A stretch of DNA of 53,945 nucleotides, from contig NZ_CDBJ01000022.1 in the NCBI RefSeq assembly GCF_000820045.1, positions 1 through 53,945 of the forward strand, given 5' to 3'. Under the pieces are notes generated by a model. The model ran no database searches, was not told the DNA's origin, and saw only the letters and a list, made by a program, of their open reading frames with translations. The DNA comes from Aeromonas rivuli. Lineage in GTDB: Bacteria; Pseudomonadota; Gammaproteobacteria; Enterobacterales; Aeromonadaceae. Shown here piece by piece: positions 16,256-25,775 of this stretch (position 1 is the stretch's first letter; each line of letters opens with the position of its first letter). Made by a program: the position numbers and the translations under genes.

Positions 16256-18037
16256 TCACTCACCCTTGGCTATCCCTTCCCGGCGCGGATCGGCGGCGCC
16301 AAACCAGCCCAGGGCATTGCGCTCTACCCCCTGCAATCCGGAGGTTTGCTCGTTCAGCACCACCTCATGACCCCGGGCCCGCAGTGCATCGACCACAAAC
16401 TGAGGGGTACGTCCCTGCTCCAGCTCGGTGGGGCCATTGCGGCTGCCGAAGTTGGGCAGATTGATGGCCTGCTGCAAGTTGAGCCCCCAGTCCTGAGTGC
16501 CGAGCAGCGTCTTGCCCACATAGTTGATGATGGCCGAGCCACCTGGAGAACCCAGGCTCATCTCCAGTTGTTTGCTCTTTTTATCAAAGACCAGCAAGGG
16601 CGACATGGAGGATCGCGGCCGCTTGCCTGGCTCGACCCGGTTGGCGACCGGCAGTCCGGCGGCGCCCACCGAGGTGAAGGAGAAATCAGTCAGCTCGTTG
16701 TTGAGCAGATAACCATTCACCATCAACCTTGAGCCAAAGCCGTCTTCGATGGAACTGGTCATGGAGACGGCCATGCCTTGTTCATCGACGATGGAGATGT
16801 GGCTGGTGGAGGGCAACTCCGGGGTCGCATCCAGGCCACGGGCAATGGCCATGGGCGGTGTGCCGGGTTTGGCCATGCCCATAGACTTGTCGCTGATAAG
16901 TGCTCCACGCTGCGCCAGGTAGCCCTTGTCCAGCATGCCAGCCACCGGCACGCTGACAAAATCCATGTCTGCCACATACTGGTTGCGATCGGCGAAGGCG
17001 AGGCGCGCCGCTTCGCTATAGAGGTGAATGGCTTGCGGACTGGCGCTCAGTTGGCCATCGGCGCCCTGCACGGGTTTGAGGGCTGCCATGTCACGGCTCT
17101 CCAGCATGCCGAAGATCTGTCCCAGCGCCAGGGTGCCGGAGGAGGGGGTCGGGAAGCCACAGACTTCACTCTGGCGATAATCGAAGCAGAGACCCTCCCT
17201 GAGCTTGGCCTGGTAGCTGGCGAGATCGCTTGCCGCCAGCACCCCCGGGTTATCCGGGTGCTGATGCACCTTGGCGACCATGGCGTCGGCGAGCGGGCCG
17301 CGATAGAAGGCGTCGGGCCCCTCACTGGCCAGGGTGCGCAATACCTTGGCCAGGGCCGGGTTGGTGAGCCGGGTCCCCACAGGCTTGGGTGTGCCATCGG
17401 CCTGATAGAAGTAGGCGCGGGCCTCCTTGTCCCTGGCAAGATAGGGCTCCTTGGCCAGCAGGGTGCCCAGTCGTGGACTGATGGCAAACCCTTGCTCTGC
17501 GAGGGTGATGGCTGGCTCGAACAGGCTGGCCCAGGGCAGCTTGCCATACTGCTGATGGGCCAGGGCCAGCGCGCGTACCGTGCCGGGTACCCCGACAGAG
17601 CGTCCGCCGACGACCCCCTCATAGAAGGCCATCGGTTTGCCATCCTTCATAAACAGCTGGTCGGTGGCGGCCGCTGGCGCCGTCTCCCGGCCATCCACGG
17701 CGCTGACTCGTTGGCCGTCCCAGACCAGCATGAGGGAGCCACCCCCTATGCCGGAGGATTGCGGCTCGACCAGGGTCAGCACCAACTGTACGGCGATGGC
17801 GGCATCCACCGCCGAACCACCGGCCTTGATCACCTGATAACCGGCGTCCACCGCCAGCGGGTTGGCGGCGGCGACCATGAAGGATTTGCCTTGCCAGCCC
17901 TGCTTGTCGGTCCAGCCACTGGCGGCCTCGGGGGCGAGCAGGGTCTGGGGGGGCACTGAATAATGGAAGGCTTCCTGAGAGGCGCAACCGGCGAGCAGGC
18001 CGAGGGCGACCAGCAGGCTGAGGGGTTTGAGGAACAT
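16256..18037 (-). CDS. ggt: Gamma-glutamyltransferase, lipoprotein form
   Basis: 593 residues. The N-terminus is a lipoprotein signal with lipobox LLAGC, so the enzyme is predicted to be membrane-anchored in the envelope, unlike the soluble periplasmic E. coli Ggt. The self-processing nucleophile is Thr411 in PSTSHISIVDEQG, followed by the SMTSSIEDGFGS and LNNELTDFSF segments. The C-terminal small subunit contains RPRSSMSPLLVFD and SPGGSAIINYV. The enzyme cleaves glutathione and gamma-glutamyl compounds, supplying cysteine-glycine and glutamate. It is a single gene, divergent from the SGNH hydrolase lipoprotein. Confidence 0.93.
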   Translation of the reverse strand: MFLKPLSLLVALGLLAGCASQEAFHYSVPPQTLLAPEAASGWTDKQGWQGKSFMVAAANPLAVDAGYQVIKAGGSAVDAAIAVQLVLTLVEPQSSGIGGGSLMLVWDGQRVSAVDGRETAPAAATDQLFMKDGKPMAFYEGVVGGRSVGVPGTVRALALAHQQYGKLPWASLFEPAITLAEQGFAISPRLGTLLAKEPYLARDKEARAYFYQADGTPKPVGTRLTNPALAKVLRTLASEGPDAFYRGPLADAMVAKVHQHPDNPGVLAASDLASYQAKLREGLCFDYRQSEVCGFPTPSSGTLALGQIFGMLESRDMAALKPVQGADGQLSASPQAIHLYSEAARLAFADRNQYVADMDFVSVPVAGMLDKGYLAQRGALISDKSMGMAKPGTPPMAIARGLDATPELPSTSHISIVDEQGMAVSMTSSIEDGFGSRLMVNGYLLNNELTDFSFTSVGAAGLPVANRVEPGKRPRSSMSPLLVFDKKSKQLEMSLGSPGGSAIINYVGKTLLGTQDWGLNLQQAINLPNFGSRNGPTELEQGRTPQFVVDALRARGHEVVLNEQTSGLQGVERNALGWFGAADPRREGIAKGE

Positions 18038-18173
18038 GACACTCTCCTTGTCTGTTTTTCCTACAGGGATAAAGAATGTGGCACAATCGAGGCTCTATGG
18101 AAAGTTTGTCTTTATACTCAAGTGGTTACAAATCTATCAATGAACCAGGGTGGCGGTGGTCAGGGAGGAGAGG

Positions 18174-18770
18174 ATGAGAAGAGGCGTGATAGGGCTGCTC
18201 TGCCTGCTGTTGGCCGGTTGTGGTGAGCCCCAGTTCAGACCCCTGGCGGCCGGGGAAACCATACTGGCCTTTGGGGACAGTCTGACCGAGGGGCGGGGTG
18301 CGAGTCCCTCGCAGAGCTACCCCAGTGTGCTGGCGAGTCTCAGTGGCCGCCCCGTCATCAATGCCGGGGTGTCGGGGGAGCTGAGCCAAACGGGCCGAGC
18401 ACGGCTACCGGCCTTGCTGGCAGAGCACAGACCGGGCCTGGTGATCCTGCTGGAGGGGGGCAATGACATCTTGCGAAACAGTGGTGAACCCGCGCTCAAG
18501 GCCAATCTCGCCGCCATGATAGAGGCGGTGCAGGGCAGCGGTGCCCAGCTGCTGCTGGTGGCCGTGCCGCGCAAGTCGCTGCTGAGTGACGGCGCTCCCC
18601 TCTATGGCGAGCTGGCGGAACATTATCAGCTGGTGCTGGACGACAGCAGCATAGGTGAACTGCTGCGCAGTCCGGGTCTCAAGTCCGATACGGTGCACCT
18701 CAATGGCGAGGGATACAGGGTGCTGGCCGAACGGCTCCATGGTTTGTTGCAGGATCGCGGCGCCCTCTGA
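18174..18770 (+). CDS. SGNH/GDSL-type esterase lipoprotein
   Basis: 198 residues from the ATG at 18174, chosen because GGAGGAGA is just upstream and a lipobox signal follows at once (LLLAGC); a GTG 8 codons earlier is rejected. Block I is FGDSLTEG with nucleophile Ser36. Block III is GGNDILR, and the catalytic Asp/His pair is in SDTVHLNGEGY near the end. The size matches TesA/arylesterase-type SGNH hydrolases, but TesA is periplasmic and soluble while this one is lipid-anchored. Likely a broad esterase, thioesterase or lysophospholipase of the envelope; substrate unknown. Confidence 0.88.
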   Translation: MRRGVIGLLCLLLAGCGEPQFRPLAAGETILAFGDSLTEGRGASPSQSYPSVLASLSGRPVINAGVSGELSQTGRARLPALLAEHRPGLVILLEGGNDILRNSGEPALKANLAAMIEAVQGSGAQLLLVAVPRKSLLSDGAPLYGELAEHYQLVLDDSSIGELLRSPGLKSDTVHLNGEGYRVLAERLHGLLQDRGAL

Positions 18771-18807
18771 ATGGGCTCGGTTGCCAGGCGCTGCCGATTT
18801 CATGGAC

Positions 18808-18833
18808 AAAAAAACCGCCCGAGGGCGGTTTTT
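18808..18833. terminator. Bidirectional intrinsic terminator
   Basis: AAAAACCGCCC-ga-GGGCGGTTTTT between the converging SGNH hydrolase and rdgC genes, with A and T runs on the proper sides for both directions. Confidence 0.92.
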
Positions 18834-18876
18834 CATCATCTGGTCGAGGGTTTGCGACAGATACTGGCAAGTGCGC

Positions 18877-19788
18877 TCAGATGGACTGCTCTTCACCACC
18901 TAGCACCGCGAACAGCGCCGGGATGAACTGGGCCAGCTCGGCGGTCACCAGGGCGAAGTCGGCATCCAGACGAGCGGCCGGATCCTCGCTGGTCACATCG
19001 TCGTTCTGCTCGCGCAGCTCCTCGCTGAACTTGAGGCGCTTGATGGAGAGATCGTCCCCCAGCACGAAGCTCAGGGTCTCCCCCCAATTCAAGGCCAGCT
19101 TGGTGACCAGCTTGTCGTTGGCGAGGTGATTCTTGATCTCGTCAGTCATCAGATCCTGCTGCTTGCAGCGGATGATGCCACCATGTTCCATGGCGCTGCG
19201 CAGCTCTGCTTCATCTTCCAGGGTGAAGGGGGCGGGCAGGTTCCCCTCGCTGAGCCACTCGGTCATGGTGATTTCGGGCGGATTCTTGAGGGCTACCGGC
19301 ACCACCGGCAGGGTGCCGATGCTCTTGCGCAGCAGGGCCAGCAGATCGTCAGCCTTCTTGGCGGAGCCTGCATCGACCACCATCAGGTTATCGGCCGGGT
19401 TTATCCAGGCGAAGGTCTGGCTGGTGCGGCTGAAGGCGCGCGGCAGCAGGGTATGCATTATCTCCTCTTTCAGCGCCTCCTTCTCTTTCTTCTTCAGGGC
19501 GCGGCCCTGCTCGAATTCGATCGCTTCCACCTTCTCGGCCAGCATCTCCTTGACCACGTTGCCGGGCAGCATCTTCTCTTCCTTGCGGGCGCAAAGGAGG
19601 ATGTGGCCAGCGGCCGAGTGGGTCAGGGTGGCGCCGAACTTGCCGAGGGGCTTGACCCAACCGAACCGGGAGATGTCCTGGCTGCCACAGGGGGTAAAGG
19701 CGCAGGCCTCAAGCTGGGTCTCCAGCTCGTCGACACTCAGCTCGAAGGGGCGGGTAAAGCGATAAATCTGCAGGTTTTTAAACCACAT
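18877..19788 (-). CDS. rdgC: Recombination-associated protein RdgC
   Basis: 303 residues from the ATG at 19788, the same length as E. coli RdgC, with GAGG 5 bases upstream; the 24 extra upstream codons are rejected. Conserved segments include MWFKNLQIYR, AFTPCGSQD, LLPRAFSRTSQT, SAKKADDLLALLRKS and VTKLALNW. RdgC forms a dimeric ring around DNA and limits RecA-driven recombination. SbcDC, another nucleoid DNA-processing pair, is encoded about 0.7 kb away on the other strand. Confidence 0.96.
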   Translation of the reverse strand: MWFKNLQIYRFTRPFELSVDELETQLEACAFTPCGSQDISRFGWVKPLGKFGATLTHSAAGHILLCARKEEKMLPGNVVKEMLAEKVEAIEFEQGRALKKKEKEALKEEIMHTLLPRAFSRTSQTFAWINPADNLMVVDAGSAKKADDLLALLRKSIGTLPVVPVALKNPPEITMTEWLSEGNLPAPFTLEDEAELRSAMEHGGIIRCKQQDLMTDEIKNHLANDKLVTKLALNWGETLSFVLGDDLSIKRLKFSEELREQNDDVTSEDPAARLDADFALVTAELAQFIPALFAVLGGEEQSI

Positions 19789-19968
19789 GGCGTCCTCGGT
19801 CGTAAAGATTGTCCGGCGGGCATTGTACTGCAAAGCGGCGCTTTGTGATCGACCAATCACTCCGGTGAGAAAAATCGGACGGCGCTCACAGGCCAGGGTG
19901 CTGGCCGAGCAAGGGGCAGTCGAGGTCTCCTAGACTGCCAGAGTTGGCTGACGGATAAGGATGAAGAG

Positions 19969-20397
19969 ATGCTCAGAGCGAGTCGGGCGCAGGACATGGA
20001 TGCCATTATGGACATCTGGTTGCTGGCTTCCCTGCAGTCCCACGATTTTGTCGATGCCTCCGTCTGGTGGCAGGCTCAGGAACTGCTGCGCAGCCGTTAC
20101 CTGACCCGGGCCGAGGTGTGGGTCTATGAAGACGATGGCGAGCTGCAGGGATTCATCGCCCTGGTCGACGATTATCTGGCCGCTCTGTTTGTGCGCCCGG
20201 ATAGCCAGGGGCGGGGCATAGGCCATGCCTTGCTGCAAAATGCCAAGACCCAGGTCACCAGCCTGCATGCCAGGGTCTTCACCGAGAACGATCCTGCGGT
20301 GCGCTTCTACCGCCAGCATGGCTTCGTCATCGATGGCGAGGAGCCGGATCCCCTGACCGGTCATGGCCAATACCGGATGCACTGGTTCGGGGCTTGA
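19969..20397 (+). CDS. GNAT-family N-acetyltransferase (YiaC-like)
   Basis: 142 residues with AGGA 7 bases before the start. The acetyl-CoA loop is RPDSQGRGIGHALL, followed by FTENDPAVRFYRQHGFV, the usual GNAT motif B. The tryptophan-rich segment WWQAQELLRSRYL near the N-terminus resembles small protein-acetylating GNATs such as E. coli YiaC. The acceptor (protein lysine, N-terminus or small molecule) cannot be told from sequence. It stands alone upstream of sbcD. Confidence 0.85.
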   Translation: MLRASRAQDMDAIMDIWLLASLQSHDFVDASVWWQAQELLRSRYLTRAEVWVYEDDGELQGFIALVDDYLAALFVRPDSQGRGIGHALLQNAKTQVTSLHARVFTENDPAVRFYRQHGFVIDGEEPDPLTGHGQYRMHWFGA

Positions 20398-20511
20398 GCC
20401 GTTTTTCTTTATGGCACCCTTGAGTCCCACCCTTGCCGAACAGGCATGGGCTAAGGCACCATGACGTCAATATGGGCGCCTGACGCCTTCGCTTAATTGA
20501 GCCGCAACGCC

Positions 20512-21738
20512 ATGAAAATCCTGCATACCGCCGATTGGCATCTGGGCCATCAGCTCCATGGCCATGAGCGCCGTTTCGAGCATGATGCCTTCCTCGACTG
20601 GTTGGCCGATACCATCAAGACGCGGCAGATAGATGCCCTGCTGGTGGCCGGGGATCTGTTCGATACCGCCAATCCCCCCGCCAGTTCCTGGCAGCAGCTG
20701 TATGGCTTTCTGGCAAGATTGCGCGCCGATATGCCCAGGCTCAACCTGGTGCTGGTCGGTGGCAACCATGACTCCCCCTCCAAGCTGGATGCCCCCCATG
20801 AGTTGCTGCGGGCCTTCAACTTGCATCTGGTGGGCAGCATCAGTCGGGATGAGGGTGGGCAACTGGAAACTGACCGCCTGCTGGTACCACTGCATGACAG
20901 GGAGGGCAAGGTGGCCGCCTGGTGCGCCGCCGTGCCCTTCTTGCGCAGCAGCGACCTCAGACCCGAGGCCTTGGGGGAGGGGCAGGACAGGCTGATCGAA
21001 GGGGTGCGCCAGATCTATGATGAGCTGCTGGCCGAGGGGCGGGCCCGCTGCGAGCCCGAGCAGGCCCTGATCGCCATGGGCCATGCCTATCTGGCCGCGG
21101 GTCAGCTCTCCGAACTGTCCGAGCGGCGGGTGCTGGGTGGCAACCAGCATGCCCTGCCTGCCGACATCTTTGCCGGTGCCGATTACACGGCGCTCGGTCA
21201 CTTGCATCTGGCCCAGCGTCTGGCCCCCGGCGTGCACTACAGCGGCTCGCCGCTGCCCCTCTCTCTCAATGAGGCCAACTATCGTCATCAGGTGCTGGAA
21301 GTCACACTGGAGGGTGGCAAACTGGTGGCGGTCGAGCCCATCTTGGTGCCACGAAGCGTCGAGATGATACGGCTGCCCGAGAGCGAATTGCATGTCGCTC
21401 TGGAGGCGATCGCGGCGCTGGACCTGGCCGATGCCCCCCAGCAGGCGCAACCATTCCTGGAGGTGAGGCTGCTGCTACCCAAGCCAGAGGCCCGCATTCG
21501 CGAGCGCATCCTCGCCGCTCTGGCGGGCAAGCCGGTACGCCTGGCCAAGATCAGCACCCGCTATCAGGGCAGCGGGCAGGGGCTGGCCGATGGCGGCCAG
21601 CGGCGGCGCCTGGATGACATCGCGCCTCAGGAAGTCTTTACCCTCTGCTATCAACGTCAGTTCGAAGGGGAACCAAGCGAGGCGCTGCTCGCCTCCTTCG
21701 ACGAGATCCTCACTCAGGTCAGGGAGGCGAAGTCATGA
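20512..21738 (+). CDS. sbcD: Nuclease SbcCD subunit D
   Basis: 408 residues starting MKILHTADWHLGHQ, the usual SbcD start (the TTG 5 codons upstream is rejected). Calcineurin-like phosphodiesterase metal ligands are visible in DWHLGH, VAGDLFD, GGNHDSPS and ALGHLHLAQ. SbcD is the Mn-dependent Mre11-type nuclease of the SbcCD complex, which cleaves hairpins and processes protein-blocked DNA ends. The stop overlaps the sbcC start by 4 bases (ATGA), so the two are translationally coupled. Confidence 0.96.
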   Translation: MKILHTADWHLGHQLHGHERRFEHDAFLDWLADTIKTRQIDALLVAGDLFDTANPPASSWQQLYGFLARLRADMPRLNLVLVGGNHDSPSKLDAPHELLRAFNLHLVGSISRDEGGQLETDRLLVPLHDREGKVAAWCAAVPFLRSSDLRPEALGEGQDRLIEGVRQIYDELLAEGRARCEPEQALIAMGHAYLAAGQLSELSERRVLGGNQHALPADIFAGADYTALGHLHLAQRLAPGVHYSGSPLPLSLNEANYRHQVLEVTLEGGKLVAVEPILVPRSVEMIRLPESELHVALEAIAALDLADAPQQAQPFLEVRLLLPKPEARIRERILAALAGKPVRLAKISTRYQGSGQGLADGGQRRRLDDIAPQEVFTLCYQRQFEGEPSEALLASFDEILTQVREAKS

Positions 21739-24700
21739 AGATCTTATCCCTCGCCGGGGAGAACCTGGCCAGCCTGACCCAGGCTTTTCACATCGATTTT
21801 GACAAGGATGCCCTGGGCGCTGCCGGCCTGTTTGCCATTACCGGCAATACGGGCGCGGGCAAGAGCACTCTGCTCGATGCCATCTGTCTGGCGCTCTATG
21901 ACAGGATGCCGCGTTTGATAGGAATGCGTCAGAATGTCGAAAAAATTGGTCGAGCGGATGAAGACGAAAAAGAAAAATTAACAGCAAATGATGTTAGAAA
22001 CATCCTCAGTCGCGGCCACGCCAGCGGTTTTGCCGAAGTGCAGTTTCGCGGCTGCGACGGCCGCGTCTATCTGGCCCGCTGGGCGGTGCGCCGGGCGCGT
22101 AATCGCTCCGAAGGGCGATTTCAGACCCAGGAACGCAGCCTGACCGACGTGGCGTCGGGCCAGGTGTTTTCCGGTAGCAAGCGCGAGCTGCAAGAGCGGA
22201 TCGACGAGTTGGTTGGGCTCTCCTGGGAGCAGTTCCGCCGCGCAGTCATCCTGCCACAGGGGGAGTTTGCCGCCTTCCTCAAGTCCGATGCCAACGAACG
22301 CTCCGCCTTGCTCGAGCGCATGACCGGCACCGAGCTCTACTCAGCCATCTCGGTACAGACCTATGAGCGGGCCCGGGCCGAGCAGCAGATGCTGGCGACG
22401 CTGAGGGAGCGGCTTGGCGACATAGCGCTGATGGACGAGGCAACGCGCACGCAGTGGGCCGCGCAGCAGCAGAGTCTCTCCGCCAGCCTCACGCTCGCCC
22501 AGCAAGAGCGCCAGCTGTTGCAGGATTTGCGCGATCTCAACGATCGTATCGCTGCCCTGCGCCAAGCCTGTCTGGAGGGGGAGGCCTCACTGGCGGATGC
22601 CGAGGTGGCTCATGCTCAGGCGGCGCCCGAGCGAGAGGCGTTTGGCCGCGCCGAACAGGCTCAGGTGGCCCGCGCCGACCACGACGAGCTAGCCCGTCTC
22701 GATCTGGAGGCGCAGCAGCAGGAGCGGCTCATCGACCAACTGAGGCCCGAGCTCGAACGGGCCGAGCAGGCGCAGCAGCAAGCCGCCCAGCTCGAACAGC
22801 AGCTTATTACGCAAAGAGCGGCCGCCGAGCGGGAGTGGGGGGCGTTGCAGCCCGAATTCAAGCGGGCGCAAGATCTTGATACCCGTATCCGGGAGAAGAC
22901 CAGCCAGTTGCAGGAGATCCAGCAGCAGGGCAAGCCGGCGCGCGAGCAGCAACTCAAGCTGCAGCAGGAGTGGCAGCAACAAAACGAGCAGAAGCAATCC
23001 CTCGAGACGCGCCGTCAGCTGCGAGCAAGCTGGCTCGAGGAACGCAAGGGGATGGCCCCCTTGGCCCGTCAGTGGCAGCCCTTGCTGGCCGCCATGCAAG
23101 ACTGGGCCGAGAGCCGGGGGCAGTTGCAGCGCGTGATCCAGCGTCGTGCCCAGGGAAGCGAGACGCTGTGCGAGCTCAATGCTCGCCTGGAGCAGGGACA
23201 GCAGGAGCGCGATCGCGGGCAACAGGAGTGCGCGGCCTTGCAACGGCAGCACGATGAGTTGCAGGCTCAGGAGTGGGACGCTCAGGTCGCCAGGGCGCAG
23301 GAGTTGCGCCAATCCCGGACCGAGCAGTTGGGGCAGGTGCGCGCATTGTTGGCGCTGACGCAAGAGGGCCGCCACCACAGCGAACAGCAGGCGCGGCTGC
23401 AGCAAGAGACGAGCCTGCTCGAGCAGCAACTGGCACGGCTGGCCGCGCAACATGGGGAGCGGGAACCCGAGCTGGCACGGCTCGTCATCCAGCGTGATGA
23501 GGCGCGCCATGCCCTGGAGCGGGCCCGTGCCGTGGTCAGTTTCGATCAGCATCGCCATGTGCTTCAAGATGGTATTCCGTGCCCGCTTTGTGGTTCAGAG
23601 GCTCACCCTTACCGCCAGAGTCAGCCTCAGGCTGCGGGTATCCTGGCCCAGCAGAGCGAACGGGTTCACCAGCTGGATCTCGAATGTGAGCGGCTCAACC
23701 GTCAGCATCTGCAAGGGGAGATCGAGCGCGCCGAACTGACCCGTCAGCTGGCCGCCCACCAACAACGTCATCCCGAGCTGGCCGCGAGAGCCACACAGCT
23801 CAATCAACGCTGGGGAGAGCTGGGAGGGCGCAAGCTGCTGGGGCACGACCTGCCGACTAACCCCAGTCCAACCGAATGGGGCGAATGGCAGACGCAACTG
23901 CTGACCCAGGAGAAGGCTCTGGCGCTGAGCCTGGCGACTGGCCTGGCGCAGTTGCAACAAGCCCAGCGGGAGCAGCAGCGACTGGCGGAGCTGCGGGATC
24001 AGCTGACCAGACTCAATGTTCGTCAACAGCAGTGTGAACAGCAGCTGCACGAAGCCGAGCGCCAGAAGATAGCGCTGGAGGGCGAGCTGAAGGCGCTGGC
24101 CGAACAGGAAAGCGCCCTGGCACAGCGACTGGTGCAGGGGGAGGCGCGGCTCGATCAGCAGATGGGCGTCGAGCCCTGGCGCCAATGGGCGGAGGCGGCG
24201 CGTTGGCAGGAGTGGCAACAGACTTGCGAGGCCTATTTGCAGAGCCAGAGCGAGTGGGAACAACTGGGCAATGAGCTTGCCAGCCTGACCCCCATCCTCA
24301 GTGCACAGGCGGTGCGGGTGCAGAGTCAGAACGATCTGCTGCACAAGCTGACGCTTGACTATAAAGAGGGCGATCAGCAACGCCAGGTGTTGCTGGCCAG
24401 CCGCGAGGCGTGCCTCGATGGTCGCGCCATCGCCGTGGTGGAAAGTGAGTGGCAGCAGCGATTGCAACAGGGGGTCACTCAGCTCGAGGAGGCGATGGCT
24501 GCCCTGCATGCCTCAAGGGAGCGTCAGACCGAGCTAAAGACCCGGTTGACCCATCTCGAGCAGGACAGGCAGCTGAGTCGCCAGCGGCAGCGTGAGGTGC
24601 AGGGGCGCTGGTCGGCCCGGGCCAGCGCGTTGGGCATCCCGGAAGATGATCTGCGCCAGCTGCTGGCCATCACGCCGGATGAGCTAAAGGCTCGCCGTAT

Positions 24701-25493
24701 CGCATTGCAGCGCCTGGACGATGCCCTGGCCGAGGCACGTACCCGGCTCGGCGAACGCCAGCGGGCACAGGCTCAGGAAGAGGCGAAGCTGGCGCGCTAT
24801 CGCGTGCATCATGGGGAGTTGGCGGCGCTGAGTGCCGAGGCCCTGAGCCAGCGGCTTGCCGAATGTGAGACCCGCTGCCGCGAGCTCGATGAGCAGCTGT
24901 TTGAGTGCCGCAGTCAACTTGCCCAGGCCGAGGTGGCTCGCCAGAAGGCGGGTGAGCTGCAGGCGGCGTCACAGCATCAGCAGGGGGTGGCGGATCATTG
25001 GCAACAGCTGTCGGATCTCATCGGCCAGGCCAATGGTGCAAAATTCCGTACCTTCGCCCAGAGTCTGACCCTGGAGCGCTTGCTGCTCGAGGCCAACGCC
25101 CAGCTGAGCGACTTGTCACCACGTTATCGGCTGGAGCGGGTACCGGGTACCGATCTGGCGCTGCAGGTGGTCGACCTCGACATGGGAGATGAGGTGCGTT
25201 CGGTCGACTCCCTCTCAGGCGGCGAGAGCTTCCTGGTCTCCCTGGCTCTGGCCCTGGCGCTCTCCAGCCTCTCCTCGAAGCAGACCCAGATAGAGTCGCT
25301 GTTTATCGACGAGGGGTTCGGTACCCTGGATCCGGACAGCCTGGACCTGGCCCTGGCCAGTCTGGACTCCCTGCAGGCGGCGGGGCGCCAGATCGGCGTC
25401 ATCTCCCATGTCCAGACTCTGGTTGAGCGCATCGGGGTACAGATCCGCATCGAGGCCCTGGGTGGGGGAGAGAGCCGGGTAGTCTTGCCCTGA
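21735..25493 (+). CDS. sbcC: Nuclease SbcCD subunit C (Rad50-like ATPase)
   Basis: 1,252 residues, longer than the E. coli protein (about 1,050) because of extended Gln-rich coiled coils. Walker A GNTGAGKST is at 37-45. The zinc hook CPLC is at residues 616-619 between two long coiled-coil arms. The C-terminal lobe has the ABC signature LSGGES, then LFIDEGFGTLDPDSLDL as Walker B/D-loop and SHVQTL as the H-loop. It forms with SbcD the Mre11/Rad50-type complex at hairpins and broken ends. Confidence 0.96.
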   Translation: MKILSLAGENLASLTQAFHIDFDKDALGAAGLFAITGNTGAGKSTLLDAICLALYDRMPRLIGMRQNVEKIGRADEDEKEKLTANDVRNILSRGHASGFAEVQFRGCDGRVYLARWAVRRARNRSEGRFQTQERSLTDVASGQVFSGSKRELQERIDELVGLSWEQFRRAVILPQGEFAAFLKSDANERSALLERMTGTELYSAISVQTYERARAEQQMLATLRERLGDIALMDEATRTQWAAQQQSLSASLTLAQQERQLLQDLRDLNDRIAALRQACLEGEASLADAEVAHAQAAPEREAFGRAEQAQVARADHDELARLDLEAQQQERLIDQLRPELERAEQAQQQAAQLEQQLITQRAAAEREWGALQPEFKRAQDLDTRIREKTSQLQEIQQQGKPAREQQLKLQQEWQQQNEQKQSLETRRQLRASWLEERKGMAPLARQWQPLLAAMQDWAESRGQLQRVIQRRAQGSETLCELNARLEQGQQERDRGQQECAALQRQHDELQAQEWDAQVARAQELRQSRTEQLGQVRALLALTQEGRHHSEQQARLQQETSLLEQQLARLAAQHGEREPELARLVIQRDEARHALERARAVVSFDQHRHVLQDGIPCPLCGSEAHPYRQSQPQAAGILAQQSERVHQLDLECERLNRQHLQGEIERAELTRQLAAHQQRHPELAARATQLNQRWGELGGRKLLGHDLPTNPSPTEWGEWQTQLLTQEKALALSLATGLAQLQQAQREQQRLAELRDQLTRLNVRQQQCEQQLHEAERQKIALEGELKALAEQESALAQRLVQGEARLDQQMGVEPWRQWAEAARWQEWQQTCEAYLQSQSEWEQLGNELASLTPILSAQAVRVQSQNDLLHKLTLDYKEGDQQRQVLLASREACLDGRAIAVVESEWQQRLQQGVTQLEEAMAALHASRERQTELKTRLTHLEQDRQLSRQRQREVQGRWSARASALGIPEDDLRQLLAITPDELKARRIALQRLDDALAEARTRLGERQRAQAQEEAKLARYRVHHGELAALSAEALSQRLAECETRCRELDEQLFECRSQLAQAEVARQKAGELQAASQHQQGVADHWQQLSDLIGQANGAKFRTFAQSLTLERLLLEANAQLSDLSPRYRLERVPGTDLALQVVDLDMGDEVRSVDSLSGGESFLVSLALALALSSLSSKQTQIESLFIDEGFGTLDPDSLDLALASLDSLQAAGRQIGVISHVQTLVERIGVQIRIEALGGGESRVVLP

Positions 25494-25534
25494 ATGGTTG
25501 CCAGCCGCGACGATTGCTGGATCAACATGGCGTA

Positions 25535-25576
25535 GTGGAGGTGGAAGTGGAAGTGGAAGTGGAAGTGGAAGTGGAA
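25535..25576 (+). repeat. Hexanucleotide tandem repeat (GTGGAR)7
   Basis: Seven uninterrupted 6-base units: one GTGGAG and six GTGGAA. They lie in the intergenic space after sbcC and before the crr terminator. The six-base unit would not shift a reading frame, and no gene covers it convincingly. The copy number is likely to vary between strains. Confidence 0.93.
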
Positions 25577-25723
25577 CCGTGGAGCAATGCGCCGGTTTGC
25601 CATCAGGGATGCCAAACCGGCGGTGTGACTCCCACAGGCTGGCATCCGTGCTGTCTGGGGGGAAGGTGGGAAGTCGGGGAGCCATGTCGAGTGCTAGCCT
25701 GGTTGGGGCTTGGCGAACAGATA

Positions 25724-25754
25724 TAAAAAAACCGACGCCTTGGCGTCGGTTTTC
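25724..25754. terminator. Terminator between sbcC and crr
   Basis: ACCGACGCC and GGCGTCGGT arms flanked by an A-run on the left and TTTT on the right, so it works for both the plus-strand sbcC side and the minus-strand crr operon. Confidence 0.9.
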
Positions 25755-25775
25755 ATCGTCAGGCCTGGGCCAGAC

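Noticed and set aside
25535..25576. Phase-variable coding repeat
   Set aside because: Six-base units keep the frame and no supported gene covers the site.
25535..25576. CRISPR array
   Set aside because: The only dense direct repeats are the 6-base units, with no spacers; no array is present in the window.
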